Counted from the stretch's first letter, positions 48,885 through 57,688 are shown. The stretch: 64,000 nucleotides of DNA from Nitrospirota bacterium (GCA_021840555.1 JAKBXW010000001.1:62001-126000), one strand, 5' to 3'. Program-made: numbers and translations. The notes: generated by a model from the letters alone, not told the origin.

Positions 48885-48905
48885 TCGATCAAACGGGGAG
48901 GATCC

Positions 48906-49691
48906 ATGTTTCGAGCTCTCTGGAGTGCGGCCGCCGGCATGGAGTCGCAGCAATCCAATCTCGATGTCATCACGAACAACCTGGCCAATGTGAACACCAC
49001 GGGATACAAGCGCCAGCGGGCGAACTTCCAGGATCTGATGTACCAGACCCAGATCCCGGCGGGGGAGGCCTCCTCTCTCGAAGGGAATCAGGTTCCCACC
49101 GGTCTTCAGGTGGGCATGGGAAGTCGTCTGGCTTCGGTCCAGAAGGTCTTTCTCCAGGGATCCCTCCGGACGACGAACAATCCGCTCGACGTGGCGATTC
49201 AGGGGAACGGCCTGCTTGTCGTGAAGTTGCCGGACGGACGTCAGGCCTATACCCGGGATGGAACCTTCAATATCGATGGCAAGGGGCGGATGGTGACTCC
49301 GGGTGGTTTGGTCACAGATCCGCAGATCGTCGTTCCCAAAAACGCGAAATCGATCCACATTTCCCCCGATGGCGAGGTCTCGGCCACGGTTCCAGGGCAA
49401 ACCGCTCCGGTCCACCTTGGTCAGCTTGTCCTGGCGCAGTTCATTAACCCGGCTGGTCTGGAGGCCCGCGGAAACAATCTTTTTATGGAGACCTCCGCCT
49501 CCGGAAAGCCGTCATTGTCGAGCCCGGGGGTGAACGGAGCGGGCCATCTCCAGTCGGGTTTTCTCGAGGCCTCGAACGTGAACGTGGCGGAGGAGCTCGT
49601 CAACATGGTGATCGGACAGCGCGCCTATCAGATGGATTCGTCGAGCATCCGGGCCGTCAACCGGATGCTCGGATATACCGCGACGCTTTAG
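48906..49691 (+). CDS. flgG: flagellar distal rod protein FlgG
   Basis: LDVITNNLANVNTTGYKRQRANFQDLMYQTQ...MVIGQRAYQMDSSSIRAVNRML. Confidence 0.97.
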   Translation: MFRALWSAAAGMESQQSNLDVITNNLANVNTTGYKRQRANFQDLMYQTQIPAGEASSLEGNQVPTGLQVGMGSRLASVQKVFLQGSLRTTNNPLDVAIQGNGLLVVKLPDGRQAYTRDGTFNIDGKGRMVTPGGLVTDPQIVVPKNAKSIHISPDGEVSATVPGQTAPVHLGQLVLAQFINPAGLEARGNNLFMETSASGKPSLSSPGVNGAGHLQSGFLEASNVNVAEELVNMVIGQRAYQMDSSSIRAVNRMLGYTATL

Positions 49692-49707
49692 GACTTCAGG
49701 AGAGACG

Positions 49708-50355
49708 ATGGGGTTCATGAATTGGCTTGTTCCACTGGCTTCGTGGATCGCAGGATTTCTGCTGGCCGCAGGAGTCCCGGGGGATTTGTGGGCTCTGGAT
49801 CGTAGCCGGGATATCCCGATCCTGAGCAAGGGGGGCGGAGGGTTGTCTTTTGATCGCGCGGCCCTTGATGGGCGCATCCGGCAGGAACTGCATCTCGGAC
49901 CCGGTTCCCGGATCGCGATCGGGGGTTTGCCACGTCGTTTCCAGGGGCCTTCCGGGGAGGAGCTTTCCGCAGAGCTGACAGAGGAAGGTCCCCAGACAGG
50001 AGGCGTCTATCTTTTTCTTCTCAATGTCCTTGGAAACGGGGTGGCCCGGGAGTCCTTCTACCTGCATGTGAAGGTTTCCGGGGAGTCGGCCAAAGTTCCC
50101 GATTACCCGCTGCTCCGGGAGAAGGCGCTTCGGTCTGGCGGCTCTTCTGGGGACTCCCTGGTCCATTCGGGGGATACGGTGCGTGTGACGGTAAGCGGCA
50201 GGGGATTCATGATCCGATTCTCGGGAATCGCCCAGGGTGAGGGATTCGCCGGGGATCAGATCCCCGTGATCAATCCCGTGTCCGGACGCAGTCTGACGGG
50301 TCTGATCACCGGCCATGATCAAGTGATGATCCGTCTTTCGGGGAGCCCCTCGTGA
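49708..50355 (+). CDS. flgA: flagellar P-ring chaperone FlgA-like protein
   Basis: position between flgG and flgH; GDTVRVTVSGRGFMIRFSGIAQGEGFAGDQIPVINPVSGRSLTGLITGHDQV. Confidence 0.9.
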   Translation: MGFMNWLVPLASWIAGFLLAAGVPGDLWALDRSRDIPILSKGGGGLSFDRAALDGRIRQELHLGPGSRIAIGGLPRRFQGPSGEELSAELTEEGPQTGGVYLFLLNVLGNGVARESFYLHVKVSGESAKVPDYPLLREKALRSGGSSGDSLVHSGDTVRVTVSGRGFMIRFSGIAQGEGFAGDQIPVINPVSGRSLTGLITGHDQVMIRLSGSPS

Positions 50356-50936
50356 AGGTGCGAAAATCATCGGGATTTCTGGTCGCCGTATTTCTGGGGA
50401 ACCTTTGGCTGGCAGGATGCGTGAAAACGGCTGCCCCACCGCCTGTGACCTATTCGGATGGAGCGCCCCACCCCCTTCCTCCCATCCAGAGGGAGCGGGC
50501 CTTTGACGGATCCCTCTTCGCTCCGGGTGGGCTTGGAGACCTGGCCGCCGACAAGGTCGCACTCTACCCCGGAGATCCGGTGATCATCCGGTTCGGCCTG
50601 AAGAACGGGTATCCCGGGATTCCCCAGGGGCGCGTGACCCTCCTGACGGGGCAGGTGATCCGGGTCGAACCGTCCGGAACCCTTCTTGTCTCGGCCCAGA
50701 GAAGCATCCGGGACAGTTCGGGGGTCCGCCGGGTGGTTCTGGTGGGACGCGTGGACCATGGTTCGATCGAAACGGGGAACGAGGTTCCGGTTTCCCGGGT
50801 CTCCATGCTCCGGTTCCGGTCGGATGGGCCATCGGAGCGAAAGAGAAATCCGAACTTCACGCCGTCCGTGGTCCCTGGAAAGACCAACGGAAAGGCAGGA
50901 GCTGGAAGTAAAAAAAGGTCAGGGGGAACCCCATGA
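50352..50936 (+). CDS. flgH: flagellar L-ring lipoprotein FlgH
   Basis: lipobox LAGC; SLFAPGGLGDLAADKVALYPGDPVIIRF...GTLLVSAQRSIRDSSGVRRVVLVGRVD. Confidence 0.85.
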   Translation: MKVRKSSGFLVAVFLGNLWLAGCVKTAAPPPVTYSDGAPHPLPPIQRERAFDGSLFAPGGLGDLAADKVALYPGDPVIIRFGLKNGYPGIPQGRVTLLTGQVIRVEPSGTLLVSAQRSIRDSSGVRRVVLVGRVDHGSIETGNEVPVSRVSMLRFRSDGPSERKRNPNFTPSVVPGKTNGKAGAGSKKRSGGTP

Positions 50937-52018
50937 AAAGGTGCATGCGACTTTGGGTCTGGATGCTCCTCCTTCTGGCGGGTATGTTCTCTCAAATGGA
51001 GGGAGACCGGGAGGCTTTCGCCGAGAGAATCGGTGATCTGGCGCGGGTTCAGGGGATGACCGACAACATGCTCGTCGGGTACGGACTCGTGGTCGGACTC
51101 CCGGGAACAGGTGATACGAGCCGGTCTCCGTTCACACGGCAGTCCCTCGTGTCGGCCTTGGCTCGCCTTGGGGTGAATGCCCGTTCATTGGAATCGGCGA
51201 TCAAGGGTCGGAATGTGGCCGCGGTCATGCTGACCGCCCGTCTTTCCCCCTTTCTGAGAAAAGGGGCCCGTTTTTCCGTACGGGTGGCCTCGGTTGGAGA
51301 CGCCACCTCCCTCGAGGGGGGGACATTGCTTCTGGCGACACTCAAGGCCCCAAACGGGCAAATCTATGCCACGGCCCAAGGACCGGTCGACGCGGACACT
51401 CCGGGTCGCATCGGGGAGAGAGTCCGGAAGGCGGACCCTCCCGAAGGGAAAAGAACGAGCGGGATGGTTCTCCAGGGAGGTCTCGTGGTCCGGGGCGTTC
51501 CGGTTCCCTTCAACGGCCGGCATCACCTGTGGATCAGTCTGGACAAGGAGAACTTCACGACTGCCGCAAGGATCGCCCGGGCCATCAATGCCGCAATGGG
51601 AGGAAGGCCGGCGGTTGCCCAGGACGGGCGGAGCGTTCAGCTCACGATACCCGAGGAGTCACGCGGGGATGTCGTGGGATATATGGCCCGCATTCTGAAT
51701 CTTCCGGTTACGCCCGACCAGGCCCCGGTTGTCGTCATCAACCAGCAAAGCGGAACGATCGTGATCGGAAGGGGTGTGGAGGTGTCGGAATGCGCGGTCA
51801 GCCACCGCGACCTCTCGGTGGTCGTGACGGGAAAGCGGGTGGTCGCACCCAAGAGGGATCGCAGTATTCCGCTGACTTATGTTCCCAGAACGGTGACCCT
51901 GCGATCGTTGGTGGCGGCGCTCTCCTCTCTGGGAACCCGGACGGAGGACATGATCGCGATTCTTGAGGCGCTCAAGGCCTCGGGAGCCCTTGAGGCTGAA
52001 ATCCGGATCGTGGGTTAG
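50933..52018 (+). CDS. flgI: flagellar P-ring protein FlgI
   Basis: RIGDLARVQGMTDNMLVGYGLVVGLPGTGD. Confidence 0.97.
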   Translation: MKRCMRLWVWMLLLLAGMFSQMEGDREAFAERIGDLARVQGMTDNMLVGYGLVVGLPGTGDTSRSPFTRQSLVSALARLGVNARSLESAIKGRNVAAVMLTARLSPFLRKGARFSVRVASVGDATSLEGGTLLLATLKAPNGQIYATAQGPVDADTPGRIGERVRKADPPEGKRTSGMVLQGGLVVRGVPVPFNGRHHLWISLDKENFTTAARIARAINAAMGGRPAVAQDGRSVQLTIPEESRGDVVGYMARILNLPVTPDQAPVVVINQQSGTIVIGRGVEVSECAVSHRDLSVVVTGKRVVAPKRDRSIPLTYVPRTVTLRSLVAALSSLGTRTEDMIAILEALKASGALEAEIRIVG

Positions 52019-52027
52019 GAGGAGTCG

Positions 52028-52396
52028 ATGCAAGATGAAAACGTCTCCGGAATCCGTGTCGGGAGCGGGGAAATCGTATCTCCCGGGAGCAGGGTCCGGG
52101 AAGGGGGCCGGATCGACCCTCTCATGAAGGCGGCCCGGAAGTTTGAGGCGATGGTCGTGGAAGGGATGGTCCGGGAGATGTGGAAGACCATTCCGGTTTC
52201 GCGAGAGGAAAGCGGTTCCCCCGGCCTTTCCCTTGCACAGCAACTGTATCAGAAGGAGTTGTCGAAAGACCTGGTGGGCGCGGGAGGGTTCGGACTGGCC
52301 CGGCAGATCGTCGAAGACACCCGGAAAGGCGAGAAATTGCCGGAGAGGCCGCCTCAGGAGCCGATCCGTCCGACCGTCTTGTCCGTCACCGTATAG
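52028..52396 (+). CDS. flgJ: FlgJ-like rod-binding protein, no muramidase domain
   Basis: AARKFEAMVVEGMVREMWKTIP...LAQQLYQKELSKDLVGAGGFGLARQI. Confidence 0.85.
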   Translation: MQDENVSGIRVGSGEIVSPGSRVREGGRIDPLMKAARKFEAMVVEGMVREMWKTIPVSREESGSPGLSLAQQLYQKELSKDLVGAGGFGLARQIVEDTRKGEKLPERPPQEPIRPTVLSVTV

Positions 52397-52406
52397 GAGG
52401 GAAATC

Positions 52407-53267
52407 ATGAGTGGATTGGTCATCAACACCAACGCGGCCTCCCTGGGCGCGCAATACAACCTGAACGAGACACAGAACCGGATCAACCAGACCATCAACC
52501 GCCTGTCCTCCGGCTATCGGGTCAATGCTCCGGCGGATGACCCGGCGGGATACGCCATCGGCCAGGTCATGACCGCCTACATGAAATCCGTCCAGCAGGC
52601 CGTCCGGAACGCCAACGACGGAGCCAACCTGATCCAGACGATCGGAGGGGCGCTGCTGACCGACAACGAAATTCTCATCAAGATGCGATCCCTGGCCATT
52701 CAGGCGGCGAACGGAACCTACAGCCCCACGGATCTGTCGACTCTTCAGAACGAGTACCAGAACCTCATGAGCGAAATCAACCGGATCGCGAAGGTCGCCA
52801 ATTTCAACGGCCGGAAGGTGCTCGACGGAAGTCTCGAAAACGGCCTCACCTTCCAGGTCGATGTGGGAACGCAGGGGGAGAACCGGCTCGTCATCGCCGT
52901 TCCTTCCATCAGCAGCGATGTTCTGGGGCTTTATAACGGAAGCACCCTGATCATGCCCTTGGGAATGACCTCGGTGATCAACGGCGACATGGCTCTTTCG
53001 GCCATCTCCGCCATCGACGGAGCCCTCGACGAGCTGAACCGGATCCAGGGAACCCTCGGGGCTTTCCAGCAGCGCATGACCTGGACCATACGGAACCTGA
53101 ATACCGCCCTGGTGAATATCGCCGCCACCAAGTCCCAGATCAAGGACGCGAACTTCGCCAAGGAAACCTCCCGTTTTGTCCGGGACCGTATCCTTCAGCA
53201 GTCCGGAACCGCCGTTCTGGCCCAGGCAAACCAGATTCCCCAGGCGGCGATCAAGCTGATACCGTAG
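52407..53267 (+). CDS. fliC: flagellin (copy 1)
   Basis: LVINTNAASLGAQYNLNETQNRINQTINRLSSGYRVNAPADDPAGYAIGQ...QQSGTAVLAQANQIPQAAIKLIP; ATG 52407 with GGAGGG SD. Confidence 0.95.
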   Translation: MSGLVINTNAASLGAQYNLNETQNRINQTINRLSSGYRVNAPADDPAGYAIGQVMTAYMKSVQQAVRNANDGANLIQTIGGALLTDNEILIKMRSLAIQAANGTYSPTDLSTLQNEYQNLMSEINRIAKVANFNGRKVLDGSLENGLTFQVDVGTQGENRLVIAVPSISSDVLGLYNGSTLIMPLGMTSVINGDMALSAISAIDGALDELNRIQGTLGAFQQRMTWTIRNLNTALVNIAATKSQIKDANFAKETSRFVRDRILQQSGTAVLAQANQIPQAAIKLIP

Positions 53268-53300
53268 AGACGGACAATGGATTTGGGACTTTGACCCTGC

Positions 53301-53328
53301 TAAAGTCTGAAGTGTGAACTGCCGATAA
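53301..53328 (+). promoter_or_regulatory. sigma-28 promoter upstream of flgM
   Basis: TAAA-N16-GCCGATAA. Confidence 0.75.
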
Positions 53329-53371
53329 ATGACTTGAGGGATTCTGTTTTCCGAATTCATGGAGGATCAGG

Positions 53372-53716
53372 ATGAGCGACCCAAAGGTGACGCCGTCGGG
53401 ATCGGCCCGGATACCGGACCGCCCCGAAAAGCTGTCGAAGAAGGCGGTCGTCGGAGAAGTCGACAATGAAAGCAGGAAGTCTCCGGCTCCGGTGGCTCGG
53501 ATCGTGGAGTCAGACGTGTTGGAGATCTCGGGGCCTGCCCGGCAGGTGGCCCGCTTGCGGGAGGAGATTTCCAAGGTGCCTGATGTGCGTGAGGAGCGGA
53601 TCGCCGAGTTGCGCGAACAGATCAGGAACGGAAGCTATTCGGTTCCGTCGCAGGAGGTGGCGAAGAAGATGATCGCCTGGGGCAAGGATCACGGAGGCGT
53701 CCCCTCCGGCTCCTGA
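53372..53716 (+). CDS. flgM: anti-sigma-28 factor FlgM
   Basis: SDVLEISGPARQVARLREEISKVPDVREERIAELREQIRNGSYSVPSQEVAKKMI. Confidence 0.92.
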   Translation: MSDPKVTPSGSARIPDRPEKLSKKAVVGEVDNESRKSPAPVARIVESDVLEISGPARQVARLREEISKVPDVREERIAELREQIRNGSYSVPSQEVAKKMIAWGKDHGGVPSGS

Positions 53717-53738
53717 AGGACCGGAAAGGATTCGGATC

Positions 53739-54176
53739 ATGGACAGACATGACACAGGTTCTTCTGAACAGGAGGAAAAGGGAGGGGCAAGAAGGGAGGC
53801 TCTTTCCGAGCTCTCCCATCTCGTGACCGTCCTCGAGAGGGAGAGGGATCTCCTGGTCGCCGGGGACTGGGAGCGACTCGATGCCGTCCTCGAGGAAAAG
53901 GACCGGAGATCCCGCCGTCTGGGAGAACTTATGTCAAGTCTGCCCACAGAGGAATTCGACATCTCTGCCGGAGAAGAGCCGACTCTTCGCGGTCTCCTCA
54001 CCCATCTCTCCGAGCTCGCGTCCGTCAATCTTGTCCTGGCCCGGGAGTCCTCCCTGATGGTCGAGCAAGTCTTGCGGGAAATTGCGCTCGAGGCGGAAGG
54101 AGGGGGAACCTACGGCGCGAGCGGCGAGGTCGGGGCGACGCGCCCGGCTCCCGCCATGGTTTCGACCCGGGGCTAG
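53739..54176 (+). CDS. flgN: flagellar export chaperone FlgN-like
   Basis: coiled coil LSHLVTVLERERDLLVAGDWERLDAVLEEKDRR between flgM and flgK. Confidence 0.8.
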   Translation: MDRHDTGSSEQEEKGGARREALSELSHLVTVLERERDLLVAGDWERLDAVLEEKDRRSRRLGELMSSLPTEEFDISAGEEPTLRGLLTHLSELASVNLVLARESSLMVEQVLREIALEAEGGGTYGASGEVGATRPAPAMVSTRG

Positions 54177-54206
54177 GTTCGGTCCTGAAGATCCTGGAGG
54201 GAAACA

Positions 54207-55886
54207 ATGTCGGGCATTATCGGGGTCATGAACATCGGGCAGTCCGGGGTTGAGGCCAACGAGGCGGCCCTCAAGACGGCCGGCCACAATCTCTCGAATG
54301 TCAACACGCCCGGATACTCCCGGGAACGCGTCATTTTCGAGCAGCATGTCCCGGACAGGAGCCATCCAGGCATGATGGGAGCCGGGGTCGACGCGCGCCG
54401 GATCCGGCGCGTGGTCAATCACTTTCTGGAAAACCAGTCGATCCGCCAGAAGACGACTCTCGGCTTCTGGGAATCTTCCCGTACCTCTTTGGGAGAGATC
54501 GATTCCTACTACTTCCATGCCCAGTCCGAGGGACTGTCCCGGGATCTGTCCCGTTTTTTCAACCATTGGGAGACGGTGGCCAACCATCCGGCCGACCGGG
54601 CGGCCCGCTCCACTCTGGTGAGCTACGGACGAAACCTTGGCCAGGATTTTCATCAGATGACCGCTCTCTATGCCGAAGCCAGAAACCGTCTCGGACACCA
54701 GATCGAGGACCAGGTCACCAAGATCAATGCCCGGATCGCCCGGATCGCCGATCTGAATCACAGCATTCTGGCGGCCAGGGGGCGGGGGGAGGACCCTAAC
54801 ACCTTTCTCGACGAACGCACCCGTCTGGCGACGGAGGTTTCCCGTCTCACGAACGCTCATTTTTTCCTTGACAAGGACGGCTCCCTGAACCTTCATCTGG
54901 GGGGGCAGTCGGCTTTTTCGGCAGAGAAGGTCGGTCACATGACGGCTGTGTTCGATCCCGTTCACGACCGTTACCGGATCGAACTCGCCCCTCCCTCACA
55001 TTCCGGTCCTCCCATCGACATCACCGACCGTGTCCGGGGGGGGACGCTCGGGGGCTATCTCGACGTCCGGGATCACAAGATGAAGGCGATGCAGCACCAT
55101 CTCGACCTTCTGGCCTATCAGCTGGTGAACAGCGTCAATGCGATCCACGCGCAGGGCTTTGGACTGTCAGGGCAGACTGGAGTCAATTTTTTTCATCCGA
55201 CAGTAGACGTGGCCCGGACGAAGGGGGAGGGAACGGGGGCGCTCGTCGCGAACGTCGAGGATGCGGCCGCGGTCCTGCCGGCGGTGGATGTCGAGGTCGA
55301 TGCGACCGGAGTGAAGGTTTTCTCCCACGCCGATCACGTTCTGCTTGGAAGCGGCTCCGTGACGGATGGCGTGGGGCAGGTTTCCGCCGGAGGATACGCC
55401 ATTCGGGTTCTGGCACCCAAAAAGGGATCGGAGAGTTTTCTCGTCTCGGGAGGAGGTCATGTGGACGGAGCCGCCCTCCATATGGATGTCGGGCCCATCA
55501 CCGCGGATGACATCGCCGCCGCCCAGTCCCCCGCAACCCCCGGAAAGAACGAGGGGGACAATGCGAATGCCCACCAGATCTTTTATCTGTCCCAGAAGCA
55601 TCTCCGCTTTCCGGGGGAGGACGAGCCTTCCTCGATCTACGAATACTACGCCTCCGGAGTGGCCCGCGTCGGCGCCTGGGCCCGACAGGCCCGTCTGAAC
55701 GACAAGGCCCAGGTCGCGATTTCCCAGAGTCTGGAAAATCAGAGGCTCTCCGTCTCGGGTGTGTCGATCGCCAACGAGTCGGCGAAGATTATTCGTTTCG
55801 AAAAGGCCTATCAGGCTTCGGCCAACCTCATTCAGATGGTGAACAGGCTTCTCGACACCCTCGTACGTCTTCCCAACAGCGGCTGA
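54207..55886 (+). CDS. flgK: flagellar hook-associated protein FlgK
   Basis: GVEANEAALKTAGHNLSNVNTPGYSRERVIFE...GVSIANESAKIIRFEKAYQASANLIQMVNRLLDTL. Confidence 0.96.
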   Translation: MSGIIGVMNIGQSGVEANEAALKTAGHNLSNVNTPGYSRERVIFEQHVPDRSHPGMMGAGVDARRIRRVVNHFLENQSIRQKTTLGFWESSRTSLGEIDSYYFHAQSEGLSRDLSRFFNHWETVANHPADRAARSTLVSYGRNLGQDFHQMTALYAEARNRLGHQIEDQVTKINARIARIADLNHSILAARGRGEDPNTFLDERTRLATEVSRLTNAHFFLDKDGSLNLHLGGQSAFSAEKVGHMTAVFDPVHDRYRIELAPPSHSGPPIDITDRVRGGTLGGYLDVRDHKMKAMQHHLDLLAYQLVNSVNAIHAQGFGLSGQTGVNFFHPTVDVARTKGEGTGALVANVEDAAAVLPAVDVEVDATGVKVFSHADHVLLGSGSVTDGVGQVSAGGYAIRVLAPKKGSESFLVSGGGHVDGAALHMDVGPITADDIAAAQSPATPGKNEGDNANAHQIFYLSQKHLRFPGEDEPSSIYEYYASGVARVGAWARQARLNDKAQVAISQSLENQRLSVSGVSIANESAKIIRFEKAYQASANLIQMVNRLLDTLVRLPNSG

Positions 55887-55897
55887 AAGGGGGCGCG

Positions 55898-56836
55898 ATG
55901 ATTCGGGTCACGGGACTCATGACTGATCGCTCCCTCATGGCGAACCACGATCGGGCGACGGAAAATCTCTACGAATCCGAACGCCAGGTCTCTTCCGGGA
56001 AACGGGCCGACACGCCGGGGGACGCTCCCGAGGCGATGAGCGAGGTTCTCCGCATCAACCGTTCCCTTGCTGTCACGGGGCAGATTATTCAGAACGCCCG
56101 GGAAGGGGCGAGCCGGATCTCCCTGATGGAAAGCATCCTGACCCAGATCGACAATGTGATGATCCGGGCCAAGGGACTGGCCATCCGCCAGGCGAACGGC
56201 ACGATGGATGCCGAGGACCGGAGGATCGCCGCCGAGGAGGCGGCCCGTCTGCTCGAACAGACGGTGGCGCTGGCCAATACCCGCGGCGGGGAGCAGTATC
56301 TCTTCGGTGGAACCAACATCAGCATTCCTCCCTTCCTGCTCGGGGATCCCCGGAAGGATCCCTATGTGGTCTCCTACCAGGGAAACCACAAAAGCTCGAC
56401 GATTCAGCAGGGATTCACCCCCAGCTTCCGACAGGCCGGGCTCATGCGGACGACCGTGTCCGGAGACGAAGTGCTGGGGGATTCGAAAAAGAACCCCGAC
56501 GGGCCTCTCGCCTTTCCCGCCCTCCGCCGTTTTGTCCTGGGTCTCAGGAACAACGACGAAACTGCCATCCACAACGCCATCGGAGAACTCGACATGGCGG
56601 TGCGCTCGATCTCCGAACGCTCGGCCGTTCTGGGGACCTACGAGCGCTCCCTCCGAAGCACCATCGCGAGACTCGAGAAATACCGGACCGATCTCAAGGT
56701 TCTGCGGAGCGAAACGGAGGATGTGGATATTCCCAAGGCCGCGTCGCGCATGGCCCTGTCCCAGAACCTGCTCGAGGTGTCGGCCAAGGCCAGCCGGAAC
56801 ATCCTCCAGAATGTGCAGAATGTTCTCTTCCATTGA
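55898..56836 (+). CDS. flgL: flagellar hook-associated protein FlgL
   Basis: NLYESERQVSSGKRADTPGDAPEAMSEVLRINRSL; position after flgK. Confidence 0.93.
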   Translation: MIRVTGLMTDRSLMANHDRATENLYESERQVSSGKRADTPGDAPEAMSEVLRINRSLAVTGQIIQNAREGASRISLMESILTQIDNVMIRAKGLAIRQANGTMDAEDRRIAAEEAARLLEQTVALANTRGGEQYLFGGTNISIPPFLLGDPRKDPYVVSYQGNHKSSTIQQGFTPSFRQAGLMRTTVSGDEVLGDSKKNPDGPLAFPALRRFVLGLRNNDETAIHNAIGELDMAVRSISERSAVLGTYERSLRSTIARLEKYRTDLKVLRSETEDVDIPKAASRMALSQNLLEVSAKASRNILQNVQNVLFH

Positions 56837-56866
56837 TCGGGCTGTTCAAGCGAGAGGGGGCTTCCC

Positions 56867-57568
56867 ATTCTTATTCTGACGCGTAAGATCGGCGAAGGGA
56901 TCCGGATCGGTTCCTCGGTCCACATCGTTGTTCTGGAGGTGAAGGGGGGCGCCGTGCGGATCGGGATCGAGGCGCCGGAGGGAGTTCTCATCCACAGGGA
57001 TGAAGTCCTGGCACGGATCATGGAGGAAAACCGGAAGGCGACCGGAACCTCCCGCGACAAGGTGGAGGGAGAGACCCTGTTGCCGGCGTCTTCCGGAGGA
57101 AAGTCCATGAAGGTCTTCGACACAAAGCGTTTCGGCAAGATTCCTGTGGAGGACGAGCGGATCATCATCTTCCCCGACGGCCTTCTGGGATTCCCCGCGT
57201 CTCGGCGGTTCGTTCTTCTCGAGACGGCCGAAAACGGAATTTTTTACTGGCTTCAGTCCCTCGATGATCCGGGGCTTGCCTTCGTGGTCATCGATCCGGT
57301 CCATCTGATCCCCGACTACAAGGATCGGCTTGTTCTTTCGGAATGGGACCGGGAGTTTTTCGATCCCGAAATGCCGTCCAGCCTCCACGCCCTGGCGATC
57401 GTCACCTTTCCCGAGACTGGCGAGGCGGGGGCCACGGCGAATCTCCAGGGGCCCCTTCTCGTCCGGGAGAGCGACCGTCTGGGCCGGCAGGTCGTTTTGG
57501 CCGAGTCCGACGCCTGGCTTCGCATGCCGGTCTTTCTTCCGGAAGGGAAAGGCGGGGAGACCTCCTAA
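56867..57568 (+). CDS. CsrA-FliW fusion protein (233 aa), apparent ATT start
   Basis: in-frame from ATT 56867: (M)LILTRKIGEGIRIGSSVHIVVLEVKGGAVRIGIEAPEGVLIHRDEVLARIMEEN = CsrA, linker, then MKVFDTKRFGKIPVEDERIIIFPDGLLGFPASRRFVLL...GPLLVRESDRLGRQVVLAES = FliW; no stop between; GAGAGGGGG SD 6 nt upstream of ATT. Confidence 0.85.
   Translation: MLILTRKIGEGIRIGSSVHIVVLEVKGGAVRIGIEAPEGVLIHRDEVLARIMEENRKATGTSRDKVEGETLLPASSGGKSMKVFDTKRFGKIPVEDERIIIFPDGLLGFPASRRFVLLETAENGIFYWLQSLDDPGLAFVVIDPVHLIPDYKDRLVLSEWDREFFDPEMPSSLHALAIVTFPETGEAGATANLQGPLLVRESDRLGRQVVLAESDAWLRMPVFLPEGKGGETS
57107..57568 (+). CDS. fliW: possible separately initiated FliW (nested in the fusion frame)
   Basis: in-frame ATG 57107 preceded by GGAGGA at 57095-57100, spacing 6 nt; protein starts MKVFDTKRFG. 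Confidence 0.5.
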   Translation: MKVFDTKRFGKIPVEDERIIIFPDGLLGFPASRRFVLLETAENGIFYWLQSLDDPGLAFVVIDPVHLIPDYKDRLVLSEWDREFFDPEMPSSLHALAIVTFPETGEAGATANLQGPLLVRESDRLGRQVVLAESDAWLRMPVFLPEGKGGETS

Positions 57569-57592
57569 AGTTTTCCGGCATCCTGCCGATGA
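57566..57592 (+). promoter_or_regulatory. sigma-28 promoter upstream of fliC2
   Basis: TAAA-N15-GCCGATGA; -35 overlaps the fliW TAA stop. Confidence 0.85.
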
Positions 57593-57650
57593 GATCCTTG
57601 GAACGGTGAGGACCGTTGTCCCGGTTGAGTCGCCGGGTGACCAAGGACAA

Positions 57651-57684
57651 GGCCAGGGATGAGGCCGGAATAACCCAAGGAGGG
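57651..57684 (+). promoter_or_regulatory. candidate CsrA-binding region in fliC2 leader
   Basis: GGCC-AGGGATGA-GGCC hairpin with GGA in loop, and CAAGGAGGG overlapping the SD. Confidence 0.5.
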
Positions 57685-57688
57685 TATC

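Noticed and set aside
52340-52406. possible sigma-28 promoter directly before fliC1 (GCCGATCC)
   Set aside because: No TAAA-like -35 at 15-16 nt spacing.
56834-56866. possible TGA read-through giving FlgL-CsrA-FliW
   Set aside because: flgL and csrA share a frame, but a strong SD before the ATT and no recoding signal make a new initiation simpler.
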